Positions 13,791 to 22,060 of a stretch of 64,000 bases of DNA are shown piece by piece. The notes below the pieces were generated by a model. The model searched no databases, had not been told where the DNA came from, and saw only the letters and a list, made by a program, of their open reading frames with translations. This stretch comes from Pseudoalteromonas luteoviolacea. GTDB taxonomy: Bacteria; Pseudomonadota; Gammaproteobacteria; Enterobacterales; Alteromonadaceae. The DNA lies in the NCBI RefSeq assembly GCF_018100925.1, contig NZ_JAGJEH010000009.1, positions 62,001 through 126,000 on the forward strand, in the 5' to 3' direction. A program made the position numbers and the translations under genes. Position 1 is the first letter of the stretch. Every line of letters starts with the position of its first letter.

Positions 13791-14207
13791 CAGACCTCAT
13801 TAAAATTAAATCTGCTTCTTCAGAATCAATTGTTTTCCCATGAGCAGCTGTAACTCCCCCATACGCTCTGACCCCAGCTTTGAACGAATGTTTATTGCTG
13901 TTTTTTGGGTTTCTCATCTTTTGATATGTTCGGCATCAAAGTTGTGACAACCGTCAATCTCTATGTGAACTGATCATCGTCTTTATACAAGAACTCAGTT
14001 TTAACTTTGAGCCTTTCAAAGTTCAATCCTACCAAATGCTGTCGTCTAGACATGTCAAACAAGCTAGGTAATTACCGCAGCCTTGGTGAATGAAAACTGT
14101 ATAAATAATCAATGTGCATAAAGCTAATTTAAACTAAAAATTTTTAGGTCTAATGAAATAGATTCTATTTTTTCTTACCCTATGGACCAGTCGGTTCAGA
14201 CAATAAA
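13791..14207. other. intergenic region without a supported gene
   Basis: No reading frame of credible length or start is present. The sequence looks like decayed DNA continuing the remnant zone to its left. Confidence 0.4.
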
Positions 14208-14233
14208 AAAGCACGGTATCAAAACCGTGCTTT
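14208..14233 (-). terminator. intrinsic terminator of the small secreted protein gene
   Basis: AAAGCACGG and CCGTGCTTT form a perfect 9-bp stem with an 8-base loop. On the minus strand it is followed by TTTTATTG, a T-run, and it lies about 110 bp after the stop of the gene at 14346. Confidence 0.8.
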
Positions 14234-14345
14234 CAGTTTAAAGTAAGGTTTAAAGGCAAGTCTACTTGCACCTTCCCGCTCATTATACATCACGAAATGT
14301 AGAGTATTTAAGCAGCAATTATTAAATTCAAACAGCTACTTTAAT

Positions 14346-14657
14346 TTAACCTTGGATAGAAATAATTCTTACGTCACTGTATTTGCTGCCAGTGTGATCC
14401 CAGTACCTTACCCAAACTTCTGCATTCGATAACTTAGCAGCAAGCGCTGTAGAATACATCATTTCAGCTCGCTTATTTCCCACTTTACCAATTAACATCC
14501 ACTCATCGCTAGAGTCAATTCTCATTAGCAGCTCATCAGATGAGTTAATGTAGACACGTGTAATTTTTGTCGAGTAGTCATCTTTTTGTGCGGCTGATGC
14601 TTGGAAAGTTGGCAGAGCTAAAGCAAATATTAAACCGGTAATTACTTTTTTAAACAT
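14346..14657 (-). CDS. small secreted hypothetical protein
   Basis: A 103-residue protein with a clear signal peptide (MFKKVITGLIFALALP, cleavage near ASA-AQ at residue 22). The mature part is about 80 residues and contains two Trp-rich stretches (SDEWMLIG, VWVRYWDH). It has no cysteine. It resembles a group of small periplasmic proteins common in marine gammaproteobacteria, but I cannot name a family. It stands alone, with its own terminator downstream and an AT-rich 500-bp upstream region. Confidence 0.7.
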   Translation of the reverse strand: MFKKVITGLIFALALPTFQASAAQKDDYSTKITRVYINSSDELLMRIDSSDEWMLIGKVGNKRAEMMYSTALAAKLSNAEVWVRYWDHTGSKYSDVRIISIQG

Positions 14658-15153
14658 TAATTCTATTCCTTTAATTATTAGGTAGTAGTTATTTTTTTCT
14701 TATAATGGTGCCATTCGCCCATCGAGTTAAGAAATTAACCTTTGAGCTTAATGCGATAAGATCATACACAACAACTGAAGTATTTCTCAAGCTAAAATTT
14801 AATTTTCCATATTCGATGGCAAGAATAATAGTGAGATTTTATGACATCCCCATTACCACACAAGCTAATTAAAGCTTAATCGAAATTAAGTTATAGCTAA
14901 TGATTACACGCACACGCAACAGTTAATAAAAGCTAGCAATGTCCTTACCAAATTTTAAATCCTGAAAAAACATTCAAAAATACGAAGTTAGCTGTCAACT
15001 TTTAGCTCAAAATAGTTCGACAACCATAAGCTAATAAAGAGAATAGTTAGTGACATTTACATTTTAATTAATAGAAGTACATCCATATATTTTAATATTA
15101 ATAAGCAAATTAAGGTTAAAAATGGAAATGAGAAGCAAGAGCTAGCTAGTAAG
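14658..15153. other. AT-rich intergenic region
   Basis: This holds the promoter area of the small secreted protein gene. No gene or repeat is recognised. Confidence 0.5.
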
Positions 15154-15672
15154 CTACTTATTCTTAATTCTACTCAATGCCACAGGTGTTATCCCTAAGT
15201 ACTTGGCTATATCATTCTGAGTTAGGTTTTTTACAAGCTCAGGTTCGGCGCTACATAAATTTTCATACCGTTGCGTTGCAGATAAAGTGAGTAACTCGAA
15301 TTCCCTGCGCTCTTTTTTAAGTGATAAAGACAAGAGTATTTGGATGAGCTCTTGGGAAATCGAAATTGATTCTTTACTCAAAGTAAGTAACGCTTTAAAT
15401 GGAACTTGGATAAGTTTACACGCTTCGATTGCTTGCAAACTGAATGTACTTGGGACGTGGCAATGCGCGGCGTTCAAGCTGCCAATGATTGTGCCAGATT
15501 GAACAAATGACTTTATGGTTTCTTTACCATTCTCGGTCAAGTAGAACGCTTTTAATAAACCTGTTTTAACAAGGTATACATAATCACACAGTTCACCTTG
15601 AGCAAAGACCTGCTCCCCTTTTTCAATTTGGATCAGGGTGCCATTTGTCTCAATAAATTTTTGCAATTCCAT
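15154..15672 (-). CDS. Crp/Fnr-family transcriptional regulator, short form
   Basis: A 172-residue regulator. Residues 10-115 form a cyclic-nucleotide-binding-type beta-roll (QVFAQGELCDYVYLVKTGLL, ESIKSFVQSG-like loop). A dimer helix follows, and the C-terminus ends in a short helix-turn-helix (NDIAKYLGITPVALSRIKNK). The DNA-binding part lacks the usual wing after the recognition helix, as in other short members of the family. The effector is unknown: no Fnr-type cysteine cluster is present. It is divergent from the SDR/DUF2141/TVP38 operon, separated by 193 bp, and probably controls it. A decayed partial copy lies at 11270-11440. Confidence 0.8.
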   Translation of the reverse strand: MELQKFIETNGTLIQIEKGEQVFAQGELCDYVYLVKTGLLKAFYLTENGKETIKSFVQSGTIIGSLNAAHCHVPSTFSLQAIEACKLIQVPFKALLTLSKESISISQELIQILLSLSLKKERREFELLTLSATQRYENLCSAEPELVKNLTQNDIAKYLGITPVALSRIKNK

Positions 15673-15865
15673 TTCAGCTCCTTTTTATTTGTTGGTACGA
15701 AGTGATCAGCCCACGGGATCTTGTTTTCCTCGTAATAGTGCCCTACTAACTTCTACGAAATTGTCATAAACACCAAAATTTATTGTCAGTTTTAACATAG
15801 GTTAATGCTCACCATGCATTTGAACTTTTAAAGTATCAACCAGATTCACTACTGGAGATACATAC

Positions 15866-16600
15866 GTGAACTTAGTCAATAAAGTGATAGTCATTACAGG
15901 CGGCACGTCAGGTATAGGCCGCCAAATTGTAGAACAATTGCACGCACAAAATAAAATTGTTGTCATTGCACGAAATAGTGATCGGCTCGAACAATTAAAA
16001 AAAGGATACAAAAATGTGATATGTGTTGCAGCGGATCTCTCTGATCCCAACTGCTACAAATCGCTGTCAGAACGAATACAGGCTGAGTTTCCAAAGATAG
16101 ACGTTTTAATTAATAATGCGGCTATCCAGAACGAGCCCCTTTTTACTGACACAAATTTCGAATATGAGCAAATTGTACGAGAGATCAATATCAACTTCAC
16201 AGCTGTATGTTCGCTTTCATATTTGCTTATACCTGCGCTAAACGAGAGCGGCCCCACTGCTGCGATCTTAAACATAAACTCTGGCTTGTCTTTTGTTGCG
16301 AAAAAAAGTGCATCCGTTTACTGCGCGTCAAAAGCAGCCATTAATCTGTTTTCACAAAGTTTAAACTACCAGTTAGAACACACAAATATCAAAGTATTGC
16401 AGGCATTTATCCCACTTGTGGATACTCCTATGACCCAAGGTAGAGGAGACAACAAAATATCTGCTGAGGCAGCGGCCAGAGCCATTATTGATGGTTTGAA
16501 GCGTCAAAAATCTCAGCATGATATCGGTAAAATAAAGCTTCTACGCGTGTTGAATGCCCTCACCCCAGCACTGGCCAAGCGCCTGTTAAAAGGATCTTAA
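15866..16600 (+). CDS. short-chain dehydrogenase/reductase (SDR)
   Basis: A 244-residue classical SDR. The cofactor motif TGGTSGIG is at residues 11-18, NNAAIQ at about 85, and the catalytic YCASK at about 152-156 with a serine about 13 residues before it (NINSGLSF). It is DltE-like in overall pattern. Such enzymes use NAD(P)H on carbonyl or alcohol groups; the substrate cannot be predicted. It is the first gene of a three-gene plus-strand operon and is followed after 2 bp by the DUF2141 gene. Control by the divergent Crp/Fnr-type regulator is likely. Confidence 0.85.
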   Translation: MNLVNKVIVITGGTSGIGRQIVEQLHAQNKIVVIARNSDRLEQLKKGYKNVICVAADLSDPNCYKSLSERIQAEFPKIDVLINNAAIQNEPLFTDTNFEYEQIVREININFTAVCSLSYLLIPALNESGPTAAILNINSGLSFVAKKSASVYCASKAAINLFSQSLNYQLEHTNIKVLQAFIPLVDTPMTQGRGDNKISAEAAARAIIDGLKRQKSQHDIGKIKLLRVLNALTPALAKRLLKGS

Positions 16601-16602
16601 TC

Positions 16603-17043
16603 ATGATGCACACCTTAATTAAATTAAGCACTTTAGGAATAATGTTAATGGCAACTAAAAGCATAGCTGCAAGCAACGTACAGATAAAAATAACTGACAT
16701 TGATACCAATCGCCCCGGACAAATTATGGTGATGTTATTTGAAAAAGAAGGGTTCCCAGTCAAACATGACAAAGCAGTGCAAACGCAGTTCCATAGCCCT
16801 ACCGAAGCATCATTACTTGTCGAGTTTACAACCACCAAACCAGAGTTCGCTATCAAGGTTTTACATGACGAAGACAACTCGCAAAAGACTTCTAAAAATT
16901 GGACTGGGATTATCCCATCGGAAGGTCTTGGGTTTTCAAATGGAGCCAAAATTAGCTGGCGTGGCCCGCCAAAATTTAACGATGCAAAACTCACTCTTGC
17001 AGACATACAAAGGCCTATTTCAATCCCAATAAGTTACCCATAA
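16603..17043 (+). CDS. DUF2141 secreted protein
   Basis: A 146-residue protein with an N-terminal signal peptide (cleavage near SIAA-SN, residue 24). The mature part carries the DUF2141 pattern: VQIKITDIDTNRPGQIMVML, then FAIKVLHDEDNS and EGLGFSNGAK, then PPKFNDAKL. This is a small beta-sandwich periplasmic or secreted domain of unknown function, often encoded beside oxidoreductases. It begins 2 bp after the SDR stop and is surely co-transcribed. Confidence 0.8.
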   Translation: MMHTLIKLSTLGIMLMATKSIAASNVQIKITDIDTNRPGQIMVMLFEKEGFPVKHDKAVQTQFHSPTEASLLVEFTTTKPEFAIKVLHDEDNSQKTSKNWTGIIPSEGLGFSNGAKISWRGPPKFNDAKLTLADIQRPISIPISYP

Positions 17044-17065
17044 TACACTTGATGGAGTCATTGTT

Positions 17066-17725
17066 ATGAAGCCCCTTTTAAAAATCATGTTGATATTGTT
17101 TTGTTTCTTTGCCTCGACTTTTTTTGTGCTTAAAGTGAGTGGATTACTCGGTATTGATGAGATTAAAACCTGGCTAAATACAGCTAGTCAACTCAATGTA
17201 TATCTGGTGGCATTCACAGTGATTGGTTTGCTTTTTTTAGATTTGTTTATTGCTATACCGACGCTTACCCTCATTTTATTAGCTGGCTATTTCCTTGGGG
17301 CAATCATTGGTGGCATCAGTGCTATTGTGGGATTATTACTCGCAGGCATAACAGGCTACGCCATCAGTTACAAATACGGCAATAAGCTCTTTGATAAACT
17401 CGTAACGAATCCTGCTGAGCGAGCTGATGCAATTGCACTATTTCAAAAACGAGGTCCAGTGGTTATCCTACTTTCCAGAGCAACACCTATCTTGCCTGAA
17501 ATCTCCGCATGCATGGCTGGAATGACTAAAATGCCATTTAAACATTTTATTTCGTATTGGCTGATCAGCACCTTGCCGTATGCTTTAATTGCAGCTTATG
17601 CAGGGTCAATTAGTACCCTCGAAAACCCAAAGCCAGCTATTTACACTGCAATTGGATTAACCGGATTTTTCTGGAGTTGTTGGTGGGTTTTTAACAAAAA
17701 AGTTGTTCAACCTAGACAAATTTGA
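17066..17725 (+). CDS. TVP38/TMEM64 (VTT domain) membrane protein
   Basis: A 219-residue inner-membrane protein with about six hydrophobic segments. The VTT/SNARE-associated motif is visible in the middle: AGYFLGAIIGGISAIVG, then the re-entrant region with FQKRGPVVILLSRATPILPE, where the R-x-x-P-x-x-P pattern is diagnostic. DedA/TVP38 relatives are thought to move lipids or act in proton-dependent membrane homeostasis. It ends the SDR operon; a stem-loop follows at 17746. Confidence 0.85.
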   Translation: MKPLLKIMLILFCFFASTFFVLKVSGLLGIDEIKTWLNTASQLNVYLVAFTVIGLLFLDLFIAIPTLTLILLAGYFLGAIIGGISAIVGLLLAGITGYAISYKYGNKLFDKLVTNPAERADAIALFQKRGPVVILLSRATPILPEISACMAGMTKMPFKHFISYWLISTLPYALIAAYAGSISTLENPKPAIYTAIGLTGFFWSCWWVFNKKVVQPRQI

Positions 17726-17745
17726 CAACGGGGTTTATCTATCAA

Positions 17746-17771
17746 GGCTGACAAACATTGGTTTGTCAGCC
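17746..17771. terminator. hairpin between convergent genes
   Basis: GGCTGACAAAC and GTTTGTCAGCC form a perfect 11-bp stem with loop ATTG. It lies between the convergent ends of the TVP38 gene and upp, and probably terminates both, though the T-runs are poor. Confidence 0.6.
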
Positions 17772-17779
17772 AAAGAGTC

Positions 17780-18412
17780 TTAGGCCTGAGTGCCAAATAT
17801 TTTATCACCAGCATCTCCTAGACCTGGCACAATGTAGCCATTTTCGTTGAGGTGACTATCAAGGGCCGCTGTATACACATCTACGTCTGGGTGTGCCTTT
17901 TCAACAGCTGCAACCCCTTCTGGTGCTGCGACTAAAACAATGGCCGTAATGTTTTTACAACCGGACTTTTTGAGCAAATCAATTGTCGCAATTAATGAGC
18001 CGCCTGTTGCTAACATGGGATCGACGACTAACGCTCTTCTCGATTCTAAATTACCTACTAATTTTTCGAAATATGATACTGGCTCAAGTGTTTCTTCATT
18101 TCTCTGCAATCCGACAACACTGATTTTCGCAGCTGGCAATAACTGCATGACGCCATCTAACATACCCAGGCCAGCTCTTAGAATAGGCACTAGCGTGATT
18201 TTTTTGCCTTTGATCTCTTGCACATCTAAATCATCACCCGTCCAACTTTTTATCGTTGTAGTCTCTGTTGGTAAATCTCTTGTCGCTTCATAAGTTAGCA
18301 AATTGCCAACTTCCGACACCAACTCGCGAAACTTTTTAGTTGAGATGCCATGTTCTCTCAATAAGCCAATTTTGTGTTGTAATAATGGGTGCTCAACAAC
18401 ATGTAGTGCCAT
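17780..18412 (-). CDS. upp: uracil phosphoribosyltransferase
   Basis: A 210-residue enzyme of full family length that converts uracil and PRPP to UMP in pyrimidine salvage. The start MALHVVEHPLLQHKIGLLR is typical. The PRPP-binding loop is VVDPMLATGGSLIATI, and the uracil-binding C-terminus is ENGYIVPGLGDAGDKIFG. It is encoded 19 bp downstream of a nitroreductase gene on the same strand. No uraA permease gene follows, unlike in E. coli. The call is secure. Confidence 0.97.
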   Translation of the reverse strand: MALHVVEHPLLQHKIGLLREHGISTKKFRELVSEVGNLLTYEATRDLPTETTTIKSWTGDDLDVQEIKGKKITLVPILRAGLGMLDGVMQLLPAAKISVVGLQRNEETLEPVSYFEKLVGNLESRRALVVDPMLATGGSLIATIDLLKKSGCKNITAIVLVAAPEGVAAVEKAHPDVDVYTAALDSHLNENGYIVPGLGDAGDKIFGTQA

Positions 18413-18431
18413 AGGTTGCCTCGTAAGTAAT

Positions 18432-18980
18432 TTATAAATCAGTAAAAAATGTGTTTGGTTCGTGACGAACCGGTTTAGTACACTGAACCGTAGGAGTACC
18501 TAAATATAAATAGCCGACTATTTCGTCTTTTTCATTTAAACCAAGCTCACGTTTCACGGCTGGGCTCTGTGCAAAATAACCTGTTCTCCAAACACCTGAC
18601 AGGTGCTGTGCAAACGCGGCCTGTTGCATTGCAAAACACGCACATGCAGCACTTTCAATTTGTTCAACACGGGGAACTTTCGGGTGTTCTTGGTGAGGAG
18701 AGATTGCAATAATTAACATAGGAGCACGATGAGGCAACTCTTTAGCGCGCGAGACGGTGCGCTCATTTTGCTGCTCTTCGACTGCTGCGTTGTAATAGAT
18801 TTCCCCCAATTTGTCACGGGCATCTTCATTAACAACGATAAACTTCCATGGTGCAAGCCCGCCATGATCAGGTACTTTTAACGCTGCTTTTTTTATGATT
18901 TCTAGTTGAGATTCGTTCGGACCTGGAAAGGATAAATTGCTGTCAGATTGACGTGTCAGCAAAAGCTCGATGGCATCCAT
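18432..18980 (-). CDS. nitroreductase family protein (YdjA-like)
   Basis: A 182-residue FMN-dependent oxidoreductase. The N-terminus MDAIELLLTRQSDSNLSFPG, then KVPDHGGLAPWKFIVV, and the ESAACACFAMQQAAFA helix match the short YdjA branch of nitroreductases, which reduce nitro compounds or quinones with NAD(P)H. The natural substrate is unknown. The ATG at 18980 follows an AAGGAAT ribosome binding site. It sits directly upstream of upp and the two probably form one transcript. Confidence 0.85.
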   Translation of the reverse strand: MDAIELLLTRQSDSNLSFPGPNESQLEIIKKAALKVPDHGGLAPWKFIVVNEDARDKLGEIYYNAAVEEQQNERTVSRAKELPHRAPMLIIAISPHQEHPKVPRVEQIESAACACFAMQQAAFAQHLSGVWRTGYFAQSPAVKRELGLNEKDEIVGYLYLGTPTVQCTKPVRHEPNTFFTDL

Positions 18981-19061
18981 ATAAATTCCTTAATAATAAA
19001 CAAACACTTATTATTGTAACGTGAAGTGTCAGGGAAAGTTTAGCACTTTCCCTGATATTTT

Positions 19062-19751
19062 TTAGGTCTTTGTCGAAAGCCTTTTCGCTATCCAATAATC
19101 AACGCTAAAGAAGCGTCCTCCTCCGGTAAAAAATAAACTTAAAAACATTACAAAATAGATAGCCGCAAATTCTATTCCGTTGTTTAAAATCACTATGTTA
19201 CCTTTTTCATAGAGATACTCAGGAAATCCATGGGAAGATACAATTGACTTGATACGCTCAAGACGCTCAGATACTTCAAGGCTATTTTCTAAGCTTTGTT
19301 GAGCAGTCTCACTCCCTAACCACGCAAAGACCTGAGCTGCACTGGTATCTGGATTAGCTGGTGCGACCGAAAACCAGCCGTTGTGCCAATGGACTTGCGT
19401 CGCTGCAATGAACATAGTCACCATTAAGGGAATGGATACTAGGCGCGTTAACAGCCCGAGTAAAATAAGCCAGCCACCCAAAAACTCAGTCCAACCAGCT
19501 AAAAATGCGAGAAAATCAGGAAATGGTAAACCCAGTCCCCAGTCAGGGTTACCAAACCACGCAACAACGTTTTCATCTGCCATTAAACTTTCGAAAAAAC
19601 CTGCGTCTGCTTTACCTAAATTCAGCTTGTTGTATCCTGCAATGATCATAACAGGCGCAACAATTAGCCTTATTAGAAGTGGTGCCAAGCCACTCATAAT
19701 ATCGACCTTTTCAATGCTAGTTTGATATATGGATTGAATTTTATTAATCAT
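19062..19751 (-). CDS. DoxX family membrane protein (HvfX-like)
   Basis: About 229 residues from the ATG at 19751 (MINKIQSIYQTSIEKVD); the frame also extends to 19781. There are four to five membrane helices: LLIRLIVAPVMIIAGYNKL, FLGGWLILLGLLTRLVSIPL, VTMFIAATQV and FAAIYFVMFLSLFF. A long loop between the second and third helices, from residue about 110, contains HWHNGW and conserved acidic residues. The layout resembles HvfX of the bufferin/HvfABC metal-stress operons, but no HvfA-C gene is adjacent. Function is not established. Confidence 0.75.
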   Translation of the reverse strand: MINKIQSIYQTSIEKVDIMSGLAPLLIRLIVAPVMIIAGYNKLNLGKADAGFFESLMADENVVAWFGNPDWGLGLPFPDFLAFLAGWTEFLGGWLILLGLLTRLVSIPLMVTMFIAATQVHWHNGWFSVAPANPDTSAAQVFAWLGSETAQQSLENSLEVSERLERIKSIVSSHGFPEYLYEKGNIVILNNGIEFAAIYFVMFLSLFFTGGGRFFSVDYWIAKRLSTKT

Positions 19752-19824
19752 AGAACGATTTACACCTTTGATAGTATTCATACAGTGTAGACCGAACCAC
19801 GTGAAGTTTTATTACAGCATAAAA

Positions 19825-19848
19825 AAATCGGCGCTTTGGCGCCGATTT
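19825..19848 (-). terminator. intrinsic terminator after fadH
   Basis: AAATCGGCGC and GCGCCGATTT form a 10-bp stem with loop TTTG. On the minus strand it ends in a seven-T run. It lies 18 bp after the fadH stop. Confidence 0.85.
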
Positions 19849-19865
19849 ATTCAGTCTATTGTATT

Positions 19866-21827
19866 TTATATCTTTCTAGCGACTTGCAACGCTTCATAAA
19901 TAGCGCGCTTAGCATCTATGGCACTTGCCAGCAACGCGCCGCCAATCACGTGATGATTACTTGGAAGGCCCTCTCGGTCAAAATGGTTTTCATTAGACGT
20001 TTGACCAATACATGCAATTACTGTATCAACGTCAAGCGTTTGCTCTTTGCCGTCAATTTTAACTACCAACCCAGCATTGGAAAAAGATACATATTCACAA
20101 CCAGCGATTTGCTCCACTTGGTGATGTTTGGCAACCGCTCTATGGATCCAACCTGTCGTTTTTCCTAATCCTGAACCGAACCGTCCAGCGCTTCGTTTTA
20201 GCATATATATTTTTCGCTTCTCTGAAGATGGTACAACGTCTTGCTCAATGCCCCATTGACCCTTAAAGTCGTCGATAGACTGGTTTTCTGGCTCGGTTAA
20301 AAAGGCGACCATATCAAAACCAATCCCACCAGCACCTAGAATAGCAATTTTATCGCCAAGTTGGACCTCTTTGCGGATCACTTCATCGTATGCCAAAACA
20401 CGTTTACCGTCACTACATTCAATTTTTGACATACGCGGACTCACACCTGTTGCAAAAACAACATCATCAAAGTTGGTCGCCATATCATCGTTATAAGCTT
20501 GCCCTAATTCCATCTTGACGCCCAGCCGCTCTACTTCGTTTAAAAAATATTTGAGTGCCAGCTTAAAGTCTTCTTTTCCCGGGATCCGCATAGCCAGATT
20601 GAATTGGCCACCGGCATGTTCGTTTTTATCAATGAGGGTGACGTTGTGACCTTTTTTGGCTAAATAACAGCTAACTGATAATCCTGCGGGGCCCGCTCCC
20701 ACAACTAACACATTTTTAGCTTTTTGTGTTTTATCTAATGGATAATCCAACTCAAACCCAGCCTGTGGGTTTACTAGACACGTTGCACGTTTACCTTTAA
20801 AAACGTGATCAAGGCAGCCTTGGTTGCAACCTATACAAATGTTGATTTGCTCAGATTTGTTTTCAGCATATTTGTTAAAAAAGTCCGGATCTGCTAACAA
20901 TGGCCTTGCCATGGATATTAAATCAGCTTCGCCATTATCCAAGATATTGTTAGCAAGTTCAGGGGTATTAATTCGATTCACCGCGACCACAGGGATATCG
21001 ACGACATCTTTGAGTCGTTTAGACGCCTCTCTAAACGCGCCCGGCGGAACCATACTAGCAATGGTTGGTACTCGTGCTTCATGCCAACCGATACCCGTAT
21101 TGAGTATATCCACACCAGCAGCTTCAAGTGCCTGAGCCTGCACTGTGACTTCCTCACTGGTTGACCCGTTCGGCACTAAGTCCATCACTGATAACCGAAA
21201 TACAATGATAAATTGAGCTGATACACGCGCTCTTACTGCTTTTACTATCTCAATCGCTAAACGCATGCGATTATCGAGTGTACCACCATATTCATCATTG
21301 CGATGATTAGTATGCGGCGCCATAAATTCGTTAATCAAATATCCCTCGGATCCCATGATTTCAACACCATCGTAGCCTGCTTTTTCTGCCATATAAGCTG
21401 ACTTAGCAAAATCTTTTACAGTGCTTTTAATCATGCCAATAGACATAGATTTTGGAGTGTACGGGTTGATCGGCGCTTTTAGTTGACTCGGGCCGACATT
21501 AAACGGATGGTAAGCGTATCGGCCAGCATGTAACAATTGTAGGCAAATTTTCCCTTGATGCTGGTGGACTGCCTCAGTATACGCTTTGTGCTTAATCACG
21601 TCATAGCGGGAGTTAAAGGAAGACGCAATAGGTGTCAACTTTCCTCGAATATTAGGGCTATATCCGCCAGTTATGATCAATCCGACGCCCCCTTTTGCCC
21701 TTTGCTCATAAAACGCTCTTAGTCTTTTGCGATTATGCCAACCCTCTTCTAACCCCGTGTGCATTGATCCCATTACCAAGCGGTTACGTAGCTCAGAATT
21801 TTTAAGTTGTAGTTTTTGTTCTAACAT
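19866..21827 (-). CDS. fadH: 2,4-dienoyl-CoA reductase (NADPH)
   Basis: About 653 residues from the ATG at 21827; a further ATG 12 bp upstream is less likely because GGGGCGAG then serves as ribosome binding site. The N-terminal 340 residues form an old-yellow-enzyme TIM barrel with FMN. The cysteines in ICIGCNQGCLDHV plus RATCLVNP bind a 4Fe-4S cluster. The C-terminal half carries FAD (VLVVGAGPAGLSVSC) and NADPH (IAILGAGGIGFDM) sites. The enzyme removes double bonds at even positions during beta-oxidation of unsaturated fatty acids. It is a single gene with its own terminator. A related NADH:flavin oxidoreductase is the only alternative. Confidence 0.88.
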   Translation of the reverse strand: MLEQKLQLKNSELRNRLVMGSMHTGLEEGWHNRKRLRAFYEQRAKGGVGLIITGGYSPNIRGKLTPIASSFNSRYDVIKHKAYTEAVHQHQGKICLQLLHAGRYAYHPFNVGPSQLKAPINPYTPKSMSIGMIKSTVKDFAKSAYMAEKAGYDGVEIMGSEGYLINEFMAPHTNHRNDEYGGTLDNRMRLAIEIVKAVRARVSAQFIIVFRLSVMDLVPNGSTSEEVTVQAQALEAAGVDILNTGIGWHEARVPTIASMVPPGAFREASKRLKDVVDIPVVAVNRINTPELANNILDNGEADLISMARPLLADPDFFNKYAENKSEQINICIGCNQGCLDHVFKGKRATCLVNPQAGFELDYPLDKTQKAKNVLVVGAGPAGLSVSCYLAKKGHNVTLIDKNEHAGGQFNLAMRIPGKEDFKLALKYFLNEVERLGVKMELGQAYNDDMATNFDDVVFATGVSPRMSKIECSDGKRVLAYDEVIRKEVQLGDKIAILGAGGIGFDMVAFLTEPENQSIDDFKGQWGIEQDVVPSSEKRKIYMLKRSAGRFGSGLGKTTGWIHRAVAKHHQVEQIAGCEYVSFSNAGLVVKIDGKEQTLDVDTVIACIGQTSNENHFDREGLPSNHHVIGGALLASAIDAKRAIYEALQVARKI

Positions 21828-22060
21828 TGCTCGCCCCAATGTAACTGGTCTTACCTGTGAACATTAACCAATTTATAGATTTTGGCAAGTAAAAAGCACA
21901 AATTATTTATTCAAAACCGGATAAATTTATAATATTTATGGTATTTTGCGACTAAAGTGAACGAAGTAATACTTAGTTACGTTTTATAGTTAACACTCAT
22001 TGCACAACTAAGTTATGATACTAATGAGAGCATTTCGGTACTAGAACCAGAGGAATAACA

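Noticed and set aside
2041..14000. REP hairpins as the target of the RAYT
   Set aside because: The recurring motif is not itself palindromic and lacks the usual GTAG/GGAG head with a stem; described instead as a short dispersed motif.
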